Positions 9,752-18,134 of a stretch of 64,000 nt of DNA are shown here, piece by piece. Made by a program: the position numbers and the translations under genes. Below the pieces are notes generated by a model. It was not told where the DNA came from, did not search any database, and was given only the letters and a program-made list of their open reading frames with translations. The number at the start of each line of letters is the position of its first letter. Position 1 is the stretch's first letter. Location: positions 1,850,501 through 1,914,500 of the forward strand of contig NZ_CP095046.1 of the NCBI RefSeq assembly GCF_022919215.1. The letters are read 5' to 3'. Source of the DNA: Hymenobacter cellulosilyticus. GTDB lineage: Bacteria; Bacteroidota; Bacteroidia; Cytophagales; Hymenobacteraceae.

Positions 9752-9770
9752 GACAAGGAAGAAAAGCGGA

Positions 9771-9802
9771 AAAGAAGCCGCCAAGCTAAACTTGGCGGCT
9801 TC
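9771..9802 (-). terminator. Terminator after pirin copy 2
   Basis: GAAGCCGCCAAG / CTTGGCGGCTTC perfect 12-bp stem, with CTTT following on the minus strand. It separates the upstream pirin from the nitroreductase-pirin-OsmC operon. Confidence 0.85.
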
Positions 9803-9848
9803 AGGGCACTAACAAGAATACGGCAAAATAGATACGGACAACAACGCT

Positions 9849-10562
9849 TTATAGGGACATGGGCACGTCCATGAGCAGCAGCTGGGCCTGGCTGTTGGCC
9901 TGAATGCTGAGCGAGTCGGTGTCCCAGATGCCGAGTCCGTCGCGGCGATTCAGCTTTTGGCCATTGATGGTTACGTCGCCTTCCAGCACGAAGGCATACA
10001 CCCCGTTGCCGGCTTTTTTAACCTGGTACTCGGTGCTGAAACCGGGGTCAAAGTCGCCTAGGCTAAACCAGGCATCCTGGTGAATCCAGACGCCGGCATC
10101 GTCGGGCGAGGGCGAAATCACCTGCTGGAACTGGTTGTGGCGGTCTTCGGCCCGGAAGCTTTGCTGGGCGTAGCGGGGCTTTACGCCGCGCTGGTTGGGA
10201 AACACCCAGATCTGCAGAAACTTTACTTCCTGGTCTTTATTGTGGTTTTTCTCGCTGTGAGCCACGCCCGTGCCGGCACTCATCACCTGCACGTCGCCGC
10301 GGCGGATGATGCCGTGGTTGCCCATGTTGTCCTTGTGCTCCAGGTCGCCCGACAGCGGGATGGAAATGATTTCCATGTTGTCGTGAGGATGGGTGCCAAA
10401 GCCCATGCCACCGGCTACGGTGTCGTCGTTGAGCACGCGCAGCACGCCGAAGTGCACCCGACTGGGGTTGGAGTAGCCGGCGAAGCTGAAAGTGTGGTAG
10501 GAGTTGAGCCAGCCATGGCTGGCGTGGCCGCGGGATTCGGCTTTGTGCAGAACAGTTTGCAT
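9849..10562 (-). CDS. Pirin family protein (YhhW-like bicupin), copy 2
   Basis: 237 residues with the cupin metal ligands in HPHDNMEIIS and TGVAHSEKN, and the family block SYHTFSFAGYSNPSRVHFG at about residue 22. Closest in layout to YhhW, a bicupin with quercetin 2,3-dioxygenase activity in vitro. It is transcribed divergently from the HxlR regulator at 10729 across an AT-rich 166-base gap containing two short palindromes, so it is the natural target of that regulator. It is a paralogue of the pirin at 8451 but has its own terminator. Confidence 0.9.
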   Translation of the reverse strand: MQTVLHKAESRGHASHGWLNSYHTFSFAGYSNPSRVHFGVLRVLNDDTVAGGMGFGTHPHDNMEIISIPLSGDLEHKDNMGNHGIIRRGDVQVMSAGTGVAHSEKNHNKDQEVKFLQIWVFPNQRGVKPRYAQQSFRAEDRHNQFQQVISPSPDDAGVWIHQDAWFSLGDFDPGFSTEYQVKKAGNGVYAFVLEGDVTINGQKLNRRDGLGIWDTDSLSIQANSQAQLLLMDVPMSL

Positions 10563-10613
10563 GACAAAAGGGGATGTGAAGTCGGGAGGTGAAATATTAG
10601 CCGGCAGCTAACT

Positions 10614-10681
10614 TATGTACATACATATATTATGGCCGAAAGTTCACTCTTTCACTATACTTTTGCTAGTAGTTACATGTA
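10614..10681. promoter_or_regulatory. Candidate HxlR operators and promoter in the divergent pirin/HxlR gap
   Basis: Two short palindromes, TATGTACATA at 10614-10623 and TACATGTA at 10674-10681, lie with centres about 59 bases apart in the AT-rich gap. Between them is a TACTTTTG at 10658-10665, a perfect match to the Bacteroidota -7 element TAnnTTTG oriented towards the HxlR gene, though no good -33 element was found. Autoregulation and pirin control are inferred. Confidence 0.4.
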
Positions 10682-10728
10682 GGTATATCAATATACTATC
10701 TGTAACTAATGCAGACAATCAATTGATT

Positions 10729-11109
10729 ATGGCCATAAGTCAGGAAAAAATAATTGCGGATTGTCCGTTCCGGCAAACCCTTGACGTACTGGAGGGCAAG
10801 TGGAAGTTTGCCATTATTCACAGCCTGCTGCGGCACGGCACCATGCGTTTTAAAGTGCTGGAGCGCGACGTGGAGGGCATTACCAGCCGCATGCTCATCA
10901 AGGAGCTCAAGCTGCTCGAAGCCCACGGCATTGTGAGCCGGCAAGCTTTTGCCACCGTGCCGCCCACGGTGGAATACAGCCTGACGGAGTGCGGACAGTC
11001 GTTGGAGCCCGTTATTCAAGCCATTCAGGCCTGGGGAATCCAGAACCGGGCGGTAATTAACCAGAGCAAAAGCCGCAAAGCAGCCCGCAAAACACCGGCG
11101 GCCGACTAG
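10729..11109 (+). CDS. HxlR family winged-helix transcriptional regulator
   Basis: 126 residues from the ATG at 10729. Longer upstream starts would add an unlike AT-rich extension. Motifs of the HxlR family are clear: DCPFRQTLDVLEGKWK at the N-terminus, with the cysteine that several members use for redox or aldehyde sensing, then LLRHGTMRFKVLERDVEGIT, the recognition-helix region RMLIKELKLLEAHGIV, and the wing PPTVEYSLTECG. The tail is basic (SKSRKAARK). Divergent to pirin, it probably controls the pirin and perhaps the nitroreductase-pirin-OsmC operon in response to quinones or other electrophiles; that target is inferred. Confidence 0.9.
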   Translation: MAISQEKIIADCPFRQTLDVLEGKWKFAIIHSLLRHGTMRFKVLERDVEGITSRMLIKELKLLEAHGIVSRQAFATVPPTVEYSLTECGQSLEPVIQAIQAWGIQNRAVINQSKSRKAARKTPAAD

Positions 11110-11128
11110 TAACAGCCGGTTAGAGCAG

Positions 11129-12454
11129 CTACTGCTTAAACATGCGCTGGGAGCTGAGCACTGCTCCCTGTTCGTTGAGCACCTGCACCACGTACAAACC
11201 CGCCGGCCAGGCCGCAACCGGGAGCGTGAGGCCCGAGGCCGGCAGCGGCTGCCGACTGACTTCGCGCCCCAGCCTATCCAGGCACCGAAGCTGCTGGCCC
11301 GTTGCTACCATCATACCGGGCTGCACCCGTAGCTCCTGAGTGGCCGGGTTGGGGTACAGTTCCACCCGGGTTCTGAGCCGAGCTAATGTAGTAGCTAACG
11401 GCTGGCAGTAGAGGTTCATAATGTAGCGCCACAGCTCCGTGTCGAACGACGACACAGCCAGCTTGGGAGCTTCGGCCGACTGCCCCTGGCGCACTACCAC
11501 CAGGCCCAGGCTGGGCACCACGTAGATTTTCTGGTCGTTTTTGCCCAACGCGGCCAACATGTCGGGCGGGGCCGTGGGCACCAGCGGCCCGCTAAAGGTG
11601 AACTGGCTCTGGGGCAGCATATAACTGGTTTGCCCGTTGAGCCACCAGAGGTAACCGTACGCGCGGTTATAAGTCTGGGAGGGGGTGGTCATGCGGCGGA
11701 AATAAGCCGTGTCGCGCAGCAGAACGGTGCCGTTCCAGTTGCCGCGGGCCAGCACGAGCAGCCCAAACCGGGCCATGTCGCGGGCCCGGCTGTAGTACAC
11801 GTAGTTGCGCCACGCTCCGCCCATACCAATGCGGCTGGCCAGGCGCTGGTTGGTGTATTGATTAATGGTTTGGCCACTGGCCCGGGCTATTTCGTCCTGC
11901 AGCAGGCGGTAAGCTCCGGTGTGGTAGGCCCAGCGGGTTCCCGCGTCGGTGCGGTAGCGCAGGCAGGCCGCCGTGGAGCTTTCATTATCACAGGGCAGGG
12001 GCGGCGTATCGTCGAGGCCGGTGGTCATGCTAAGCTGGTGACGCAGGCGAATCATCCGCTCTTTGGCAGCGGGAGCCGTGGTCCAGCCCCGGCCAAGGTG
12101 GCGCGAAACCGAATCCTCCAGGCTCAGGATGCTTTCCTGCTGAGCTAGGCCCACCAGCACCGCCGTGAGCGACTTGCCCGCCGAGGCCCAGTACCAGACC
12201 GAGTCCTGGGTGTAGGTGCCAAAATACTGCTCCAGCGCCAGGCGGCCGTCTTTGAGAATCAGAAAGGACTTCGTATTCTTACGCCCCAAAAAAGCCAGTA
12301 GTGAATCCTGAGCCGGTGAGCACCAGCCCAGGCTCTGGGGCGACACGGTGGCCCAGGTAGTGCCCGTTGCGGGCGGAAAGTACAGCTGCTGAGCCCCGGC
12401 GGGCGTCGTGGCCCACAGCGGCAGCAGCAGTACCAACAGTAAAACGTATTTCAT
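11129..12454 (-). CDS. Secreted serine hydrolase (beta-lactamase class C fold) with T9SS sorting domain
   Basis: 441 residues. Signal peptide MKYVLLLVLLLPLW with cleavage after AGA. The hydrolase domain (about 40-345) has the nucleophile motif S91-A-G-K94. The usual second motif Y-x-N appears as Y177-H-T179, an Asn to Thr change that may alter activity. Residues about 365-441 form a type IX sorting domain (VELYPNPATQELRV, GLYVVQV, RMFKQ). Such proteins are esterases, D-amino-acid amidases or nylon-oligomer-type hydrolases more often than true beta-lactamases. It converges with the HxlR gene, 19 bases from its stop. Confidence 0.85.
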   Translation of the reverse strand: MKYVLLLVLLLPLWATTPAGAQQLYFPPATGTTWATVSPQSLGWCSPAQDSLLAFLGRKNTKSFLILKDGRLALEQYFGTYTQDSVWYWASAGKSLTAVLVGLAQQESILSLEDSVSRHLGRGWTTAPAAKERMIRLRHQLSMTTGLDDTPPLPCDNESSTAACLRYRTDAGTRWAYHTGAYRLLQDEIARASGQTINQYTNQRLASRIGMGGAWRNYVYYSRARDMARFGLLVLARGNWNGTVLLRDTAYFRRMTTPSQTYNRAYGYLWWLNGQTSYMLPQSQFTFSGPLVPTAPPDMLAALGKNDQKIYVVPSLGLVVVRQGQSAEAPKLAVSSFDTELWRYIMNLYCQPLATTLARLRTRVELYPNPATQELRVQPGMMVATGQQLRCLDRLGREVSRQPLPASGLTLPVAAWPAGLYVVQVLNEQGAVLSSQRMFKQ

Positions 12455-12594
12455 AGCTCAGGCGTTAGGCCGGTTAAACCGGGAAGCGTATTTCGCGTTT
12501 AATCGGGCTCTGTTATTCTATATAAAATATCTAATAAAATATACTTTAACCATTTTTCTCCGGCCTAAAGCCGTAAGCCCCGCTCGTTTTCATT

Positions 12595-13503
12595 ATGCCG
12601 TATTCTGCCCCCGTTGTGTCGCGCCTGGCTCCCACGCCCAGCGGGTATTTACACTTGGGAAATGCCGTTAACTTCCTGCTTACCTGGCTAATTGTGCGCC
12701 GGGTCTACGGGGTGCTGCACCTGCGCATCGACGACCTGGACCGGGCCCGGCTGCGGCCCGCCTACCTGGAAAATATCTTCCGCACCATCGACTGGCTCGG
12801 CATCGACTACGACCACGGCCCCAGCGGCCCCGAGGACTTTGAGCGCAACTTTTCCCAGCTGCATCACCTGGCCGAGTACGAGGCCTTGCTGCAGGCGCTG
12901 CGCCAAAAGCCGGGGCTGCTGTACGCCTGCCGCTGCTCCCGCACCCAGATTCAGAGTCAGGCCAACGGCGGGATTTACTCCGGCAGCTGCCAGCCCCAAA
13001 ACCTGGATTTTGAAGCGCCGGAATCGGCCTGGCGGGCCCACGTGGGAGCTTCAACCATTGTCAGCTTCACGGATTTGTGGCTGGGTCCGGTGGCCCTGGA
13101 GCTGTCCCGGGAACTGGGCGACTTTGTTGTGCGCAAAAAGGACGGGCTGCCGGCTTACCAGATTGGCTCCATCGTGGACGACGTACGCCTGGGCGTGACG
13201 CTCATCGTGCGGGGCGTGGATTTGCTGCCCAGCACGGCGGCTCAACGCTGGCTGGCCGGCTTCACGCCCGACACCAGCCCTTTTCTGCAGACCCGCCTGG
13301 TACACCACTCCCTGTTGCCGGGCCCGGATGGCGGCAAGCTGTCCAAGTCGCAGCAGCAGCCCCTGGACCGCGGCATTATGCATGAGTCTACCTCGCCCCG
13401 GCCGGTTTTTGAAGCGGTGGCCCGTCTGCTGAATCTGCCCCTGGAAGCAGGCCGCTCCCTGGCCGCCCTGCGCGCCGCATTTGAAAATGCGGCCATCAGC
13501 TGA
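12595..13503 (+). CDS. gluQ: Glutamyl-Q tRNA(Asp) synthetase
   Basis: 302 residues, the size of GluQ-RS (YadB) and much shorter than GltX because the anticodon-binding domain is absent. The class I HIGH motif appears as YLHLGN at about residue 20 and the KMSKS motif as KLSKS at about 250. The zinc-site cysteines are seen as CRC near residue 105 and YSGSC near 125. RIDDLDRARL is the family variant of the glutamate-binding region. The enzyme activates glutamate and attaches it to queuosine at position 34 of tRNA(Asp), so a queuosine pathway elsewhere in the genome is implied. Single gene, converging with the gene at 13534. Confidence 0.9.
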   Translation: MPYSAPVVSRLAPTPSGYLHLGNAVNFLLTWLIVRRVYGVLHLRIDDLDRARLRPAYLENIFRTIDWLGIDYDHGPSGPEDFERNFSQLHHLAEYEALLQALRQKPGLLYACRCSRTQIQSQANGGIYSGSCQPQNLDFEAPESAWRAHVGASTIVSFTDLWLGPVALELSRELGDFVVRKKDGLPAYQIGSIVDDVRLGVTLIVRGVDLLPSTAAQRWLAGFTPDTSPFLQTRLVHHSLLPGPDGGKLSKSQQQPLDRGIMHESTSPRPVFEAVARLLNLPLEAGRSLAALRAAFENAAIS

Positions 13504-13533
13504 TTGGGGCCAGCTCCAAACAGTCGTTGATGG

Positions 13534-14067
13534 TTACTGTACCGGGTGGCTTAACAGCCGCTGGCTGAGCAGCTCATAGGCCGCTTCGCGCTGGGGCAAA
13601 GTCCCCAGGCGTAGCACATCCACTAGAGCCAACAACTCGTGCCAGCCGGCATCGAGGCGGGCCGCGGACGGAGTGGTGGGGTAGAGCGGACTCACGGATA
13701 AGCCCCAGGCCGGGCCCTCCGGGTCGGGCCACACGTAGGCCGGCTCCGAGGAACTGCGCAGGCGGCTGAGCTCGGGCAAGGCGCTCCACGCCGTGGGCAG
13801 GCCCTGCACATAGTCGTGGGGGTGGGCCGGAAAGGCATAGGGCAGGCCGTGCAGCAAAAACCACAGCAGGGCTTGCTGCTGTACGGTGCGCCCGTCGGCC
13901 TGGAGCAGGCGGGCGTACTGGCAGCGGCGTAGCGCGTCCGAAATTTCGGCGGGGCTGATGAGCAGGCTTGCCGCAAGGTCTTTGCCCTGCCAGGTGGTAG
14001 TCGAAAATGTGAGAATCCGCAGGAGCACTACCACATCCTGGGGCCGCATACCGTTGTGCTTACGCAT
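13534..14067 (-). CDS. Putative helix-turn-helix regulator
   Basis: 177 residues. The N-terminal 60 residues read as a winged helix: QDVVVLLRILTF, then DLAASLLISPAEISDALRR as helix-turn-helix. The rest is a conserved-looking C-terminal region (FLLHGLPYAFPA, a PTAWSALPELS stretch, VSPLYPTTP, LLALVDVLRLG). I recall this arrangement from uncharacterised bacterial helix-turn-helix proteins but cannot name a family or ligand. It lies between gluQ and the haem operon and is transcribed away from the latter. There is no clear partner toxin beside it. Confidence 0.65.
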   Translation of the reverse strand: MRKHNGMRPQDVVVLLRILTFSTTTWQGKDLAASLLISPAEISDALRRCQYARLLQADGRTVQQQALLWFLLHGLPYAFPAHPHDYVQGLPTAWSALPELSRLRSSSEPAYVWPDPEGPAWGLSVSPLYPTTPSAARLDAGWHELLALVDVLRLGTLPQREAAYELLSQRLLSHPVQ

Positions 14068-14179
14068 CTGAAAAACGGGGCTAGAAGGTCAGAATTCGCG
14101 ATTCGCAAACTGCGAACCAGCGGTGGCGGGCGGTCAGTAAGGCGAAGGTAGGGGAGGGAACCTAGCAAAAACAACTTTA

Positions 14180-14196
14180 TTTAAAATTATTCTAAA
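14180..14196. promoter_or_regulatory. Operator copy 1 of the haem operon
   Basis: TTTAAA-ATTAT-TCTAAA, a 17-bp inverted repeat matching copy 2 at all but three or so positions. It ends six bases upstream of the -33 element, and its start is exactly 60 bases from the start of copy 2. Confidence 0.65.
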
Positions 14197-14201
14197 TAAG
14201 C

Positions 14202-14232
14202 CTTGCAGGCTATTCGTAACGCTATACATTTG
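14202..14232 (+). promoter_or_regulatory. Promoter of the haem uptake operon
   Basis: CTTG at 14202-14205, 19 bases, then TACATTTG at 14225-14232. This is a near-perfect match to the Bacteroidota primary sigma consensus TTTG-N19-TAnnTTTG. The predicted transcription start is about 14239, giving a leader of about 100 bases before the receptor gene. Confidence 0.7.
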
Positions 14233-14238
14233 AGCGCT

Positions 14239-14257
14239 GTTTAGAATTTGTCTAAAC
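14239..14257. promoter_or_regulatory. Operator copy 2 of the haem operon
   Basis: GTTTAGA-ATTTG-TCTAAAC, perfect 7-bp arms, overlapping the predicted start of transcription. The core TTTAGA-N5-TCTAAA resembles boxes of metal-dependent repressors (DtxR/MntR or Fur type). Which family binds is inferred only. Confidence 0.65.
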
Positions 14258-14338
14258 AAAAAGAATGATTCGGGTAGGTTCTAAGCCGGTGGCTTTTCTA
14301 ATAAATGCCGCCACCCAGCCTGCTGTGCTCTACTGTTT

Positions 14339-16474
14339 ATGCGATACGCCGCCACCTTCTGCTTTCTGCTTGCTTGCCCGGCCCGGGCGTGGGCCCAGCA
14401 GCCTGGTCCCGCGCCAGCCGACAGCACCATGCGCCACCTGGCTTTGCGGGAGGTGGTGGTGACAGCCACGCGCACCGAGCGAAACCTGACCGAGGTGCCG
14501 ATTCCAGTGACGGTGGTGGGGCAGGCCCAAATAAAGGCCATGGGGGCGCTGCGCCTGGGCGACGTGCTGGGCGAGCAAACCGGGCTAACCACCGTGAATG
14601 ACCACGGCCAGGGCATTCAGCTGCAGGGCCTCAACCCCGAATACACCCTGATCCTGGTGGACGGGGAGCCCCTGATTGGGCGCACGGCCGGCACGCTGGA
14701 ACTCTCGCGGGTAGCAGTGGGCAATATCGAACGGGTGGAGGTGGTGAAAGGGCCGGCTTCGGCTTTGTGGGGCTCTGAGGCGCTGGCCGGCGTGGTCAAC
14801 ATCATTACCGAAAAGCCCCAGCCCGGTACCCGCGGCAACGTGCGTCTGCGCTACGGCACCAACGGCACCCTGGACGCGGGCGGCACGCTCAACGCGAAAG
14901 GGGAGCGGGCTGGCCTAACCTTATTTGTGAACCGCTACAGCTCCCGGGGCTATACCCTGAGTGCCGGCAGCAACGGGCCCACGGTGCCGCCCTTCGCCAG
15001 CTACACGGCCCAAAGCCGGGTGAGCTACCAGCTCAGCCCAAAAACGACGCTGAGCGTGACGGGCCGGTACTTCACCGAAAGCCAGGCCAGTGAGCTGACT
15101 GTCACGGGTGAAACTGGCGGCCCGGCAGCCGTGCAGGCCCGCTCCCGACAGTACGACTACAACCTCTCGCCGGTACTCACTCACCGCTTCAGCGACCAGC
15201 TCCTGACCACGGCCCGGCTCTACCACAGCGGCTACCGGACCCGGGAAAAGTATACCTACCACCCCGACGGGCAGCTCTACGACGAATCGTACTTCCACCA
15301 GACCTTTACCCGGCCCGAGCTGCAGGCCGACTGGCAGCTTAAACCCAACCAAACCCTGACCGGCGGGGCGGGCTACCTGCTCGAAACGGTGGAAGCCACG
15401 CGCTACGAGCAGCGGCAGCAGCTACGCGCCCACTACGGGTACGGGCAGTACGACTGGCTGCTGACGCCACGCCTGAACCTGGTGCTCGGGGCCCGCTACG
15501 ACGGACACAGTCAGTACGCCGGGCAGTTTAGTCCCAAGGTGTCGGGGCGCTACCAGGTGCGGCCGTGGCTGGCGGTGCGGGGCTCGGCGGGCCGGGGCTA
15601 CCGGGCCCCCGATTTTCGCCAGCTCTACCTGAATTTTGCCAATCCGGTGGTGGGCTACAGCGTGTTTGGCACCAATCAGGTTCGGGCCAAAGTGGCGCAG
15701 CTCGCCGGGCAAGGCCAACTGGCTGTGGACGCCGAAACCGGGCAGCCAGTGGTGTACGAGGCAGTATTGGCCCAGGCCAGTGGCCTAACGGCCGAAAGCT
15801 CGTTGGCCTACAACCTGGGCTTGCAGCTGGACCCCAACGAGAAAACGCGCCTGACCGTCAATGCTTTCCGCAACGACCTGCGCAACCTGATTGAAACCGC
15901 GACGGTGGCCTTGAAAGCCAACGGGCAGGCCGTGTACTCTTACCGCAACGTGACGCGGGCCTACACCCAGGGCCTGGAAGCCGATGGCCGTTACCAACTC
16001 ACACCCCAACTTACGCTCAGCGGTGGCTACCAGCTGCTGTTTGCCAAAGACAAGAGCGTAGTGGAGAAGCTGGCGGCCGGGGAGGTATTCCGCAAAGACC
16101 CGCAAACCCAGGAAACCCAGCGGGTAAAGCCCCAGGACTACGGCGGCCTGTATAACCGCTCCCGGCATTCCTTCAACGTCAAGGCCTTCTACGAAAACAC
16201 CCGGGCGGGCTGGTCGGCCAGTGCGCGGGGGCTTTACCGGGGCCGCTACGGCTTCGGCGACCTGAACGGCAACACCATCCTGGACGCTGCCGGTGAGTAC
16301 GTGCCCGGCTACTGGCTGCTGAACCTGGCCGCCACCAAAACCTTCCGGCAGCGCCTGAGACTGCAGGCCGGTATCGACAACGCGCTGAACTACACCAACC
16401 CGGCTTACATCAGCACATTGCCCGGCCGCCTGTATTACGCCAGCCTCGCGCTGGAGCTGGGCCGGCGCCCCTGA
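14339..16474 (+). CDS. hmuR: TonB-dependent haem/haemoglobin receptor
   Basis: 711 residues. Signal peptide MRYAATFCFLLACPARAWA. The plug domain (about 36-160) has VVVTATRTERNLTEVP, the LILVDGEPL strand and VVKGPASALWGSEAL. The remainder is a 22-strand beta-barrel ending YYASLALELGRRP. A YRAPDFRQLY block at about residue 420 resembles the FRAP box of haem receptors such as Porphyromonas HmuR. There is no carboxypeptidase-like N-terminal domain, unlike SusC. It is the first gene of a six-gene operon with all haem transport and use functions, so haem is the inferred substrate. The promoter and twin operators lie just upstream. Confidence 0.88.
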   Translation: MRYAATFCFLLACPARAWAQQPGPAPADSTMRHLALREVVVTATRTERNLTEVPIPVTVVGQAQIKAMGALRLGDVLGEQTGLTTVNDHGQGIQLQGLNPEYTLILVDGEPLIGRTAGTLELSRVAVGNIERVEVVKGPASALWGSEALAGVVNIITEKPQPGTRGNVRLRYGTNGTLDAGGTLNAKGERAGLTLFVNRYSSRGYTLSAGSNGPTVPPFASYTAQSRVSYQLSPKTTLSVTGRYFTESQASELTVTGETGGPAAVQARSRQYDYNLSPVLTHRFSDQLLTTARLYHSGYRTREKYTYHPDGQLYDESYFHQTFTRPELQADWQLKPNQTLTGGAGYLLETVEATRYEQRQQLRAHYGYGQYDWLLTPRLNLVLGARYDGHSQYAGQFSPKVSGRYQVRPWLAVRGSAGRGYRAPDFRQLYLNFANPVVGYSVFGTNQVRAKVAQLAGQGQLAVDAETGQPVVYEAVLAQASGLTAESSLAYNLGLQLDPNEKTRLTVNAFRNDLRNLIETATVALKANGQAVYSYRNVTRAYTQGLEADGRYQLTPQLTLSGGYQLLFAKDKSVVEKLAAGEVFRKDPQTQETQRVKPQDYGGLYNRSRHSFNVKAFYENTRAGWSASARGLYRGRYGFGDLNGNTILDAAGEYVPGYWLLNLAATKTFRQRLRLQAGIDNALNYTNPAYISTLPGRLYYASLALELGRRP

Positions 16475-16514
16475 ATGCGGCTTTTATTCCTGCTTTACCC
16501 CTTACTCAACTACC

Positions 16515-17153
16515 ATGAATCACCTGTTTCTGCGGGCCGCCCTGGCCACTGTGGCTATTTCTACACTCGGCCTGACTTCCTGCAACGATGACGACGAGCA
16601 AGCCGAAGCGGCGGTAAAGCCCGCGCTGCAAGTGCAAGCCGTGAGCAGCCTGGCACCCCAGCCCGCTACTCCCACCAGCACCGGCCAGCCCGGCACGCCC
16701 CGGCACTACACCTTCTTCAGCCTGGCCGATGGCAAGGAAGTGCCCCACACCGACTCGGCCAGCACCAAGTGGGACCTGGCCTTCCGCGGCACGACCATCC
16801 TGACCAACGGCGGCAGCAGCGGCCCGGGCCAGGGCGGGGCTCAGGTGAAAAGCGGCCTGTTTGCGGAGCTGACCACGGCCCCCGAAACCGACTACGCCGT
16901 GGACGCGGCGGCTGCCAAGGCCATTCCCACCGGCTCGGGCAAGGGCTGGTACAACTACAACCCGACAACCCACGTGGTGTCGCCCATTGCCGGCAAAGTG
17001 CTGGTAATCCGGACCGCCGCCGGCAAGTACGCCAAGCTGGAGGTGACCAACTACTACAAAGGAGCCCCGGCCACGCCCACCGGCACCGAGCCCAGCGGCT
17101 ACTACAGCTTCCGCTATGTGTACCAGCCCGACGGCAGCCGCAACCTGCAATAA
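16515..17153 (+). CDS. hmuY: HmuY family haem-binding lipoprotein
   Basis: 212 residues. Lipoprotein signal with lipobox LTSC, lipidated Cys23. The HmuY family pattern is clear: KWDLAFRGTTILTNGG in the first half, then GSGKGWYNYNP, VLVIRTAAGKYAKLEV and the terminal YYSFRYVYQPDGSRNLQ. HmuY proteins are surface-exposed haemophores that take haem from host or environmental haemoproteins and pass it to the TonB receptor encoded directly upstream. The haem-ligand residues are not conserved well enough across the family for me to assign them. The gene lies 40 bases after the receptor. Confidence 0.88.
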   Translation: MNHLFLRAALATVAISTLGLTSCNDDDEQAEAAVKPALQVQAVSSLAPQPATPTSTGQPGTPRHYTFFSLADGKEVPHTDSASTKWDLAFRGTTILTNGGSSGPGQGGAQVKSGLFAELTTAPETDYAVDAAAAKAIPTGSGKGWYNYNPTTHVVSPIAGKVLVIRTAAGKYAKLEVTNYYKGAPATPTGTEPSGYYSFRYVYQPDGSRNLQ

Positions 17154-17257
17154 CCCGCATGAAGTCCAGCACGGGCCGCCTGATGGCTACTAGGTGAGGC
17201 GCGTTTCACCGGGTGGTTTGTTGCTGGCACTACTTTCTTTCCTTCTTTCTCCCTACC

Positions 17258-18100
17258 ATGCTTTCCCGATTTTCAACTTTCTTCCGGGCCGCCCTCTTGC
17301 TGGGGCTTTTGCTGCTCAGCGGCCTGAGCCGCGCTGCCGCCCCGGTGCGCATTGTGTCCCTGAGTGGTACGGTGAGCGAAATTATCTGCGACCTGGGCCT
17401 GCAAAGTCAGCTGGTGGGCGTGGACGTGACCAGCACGTTTCCCGCCGCCCTGACCAAGCTGCCCAAGGTGGGCCACAACCGCAACATCTCGGCCGAAGGC
17501 GTGCTGGCCCTGAGCCCGACTATTGTGGTGGGCACCGTAGAGTCGCTGAAGCCTGAAGTGGCCAGTCAGCTCAAGTCGGCCGGTATTACAGTGCAGCTGT
17601 TCACCCAGGAATACTCGGTGGCGGGTACCAAAAAGCTGATTCAGCAGGTGGCCGCAGCTTTTCAGGCCTCGGCCAAGGCGCCGGCTTTGCTGCAAAAGCT
17701 CGACTCGGATTTGGCCAAAGCCCGCAAGCCCGCCAAGGCGCCGAAAGTGCTGTTCATCTACGCCCGCGGCACCGGCACCATGATGGTGGCCGGCCAGAAT
17801 ACGCCCCTGGAAAAGGTAATCGGGCTGGCTGGCGGGCAAAACGCGGCTACCGGCTTCTCCGACTTCAAACCCCTGACGGCCGAAGCCCTGGTAGCGGCCA
17901 ACCCCGACGTGCTGTTGCTTTTCGACAGCGGCTTGCAAAGCCTGGGCGGCAAGGCGGGCCTGCTGCAAGTGCCCGGCGTGGCCCAAACCAATGCCGGCCG
18001 CACGGGCCGGGTAATCGAAATGGACGGGCAGCTGCTCTCGGGCTTCGGACCGCGCCTGGGCCAGGCCACCACGGAACTGGCTCAGCAGCTAAGCAAGTAG
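17258..18100 (+). CDS. hmuT: Haem ABC transporter substrate-binding protein
   Basis: 280 residues from the ATG at 17258, which places the signal peptide (MLSRFSTFFRAALLLGLLLL) at the N-terminus. An upstream ATG at 17213 would extend it for no purpose. The mature part is a type III periplasmic binding protein of the BtuF/HmuT kind: PVRIVSLSGTVSEIICDLG at the start, VGHNRNISAEGVLALSPTIVVG in the first lobe, a long helix with KAPKVLFIYARGTGTMMVAGQ, then DVLLLFDSGLQSLGG. It carries haem across the periplasm to HmuUV. Confidence 0.9.
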   Translation: MLSRFSTFFRAALLLGLLLLSGLSRAAAPVRIVSLSGTVSEIICDLGLQSQLVGVDVTSTFPAALTKLPKVGHNRNISAEGVLALSPTIVVGTVESLKPEVASQLKSAGITVQLFTQEYSVAGTKKLIQQVAAAFQASAKAPALLQKLDSDLAKARKPAKAPKVLFIYARGTGTMMVAGQNTPLEKVIGLAGGQNAATGFSDFKPLTAEALVAANPDVLLLFDSGLQSLGGKAGLLQVPGVAQTNAGRTGRVIEMDGQLLSGFGPRLGQATTELAQQLSK

Positions 18101-18134
18101 CCCGACTTTCTTCAACCACCACCTAGCCTTCTCT

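Noticed and set aside
14265..14462. Short plus-strand frame before the haem receptor as a leader peptide
   Set aside because: It is an overlapping frame of the receptor 5' end with no conserved features; its ATG gives only a low-complexity product.
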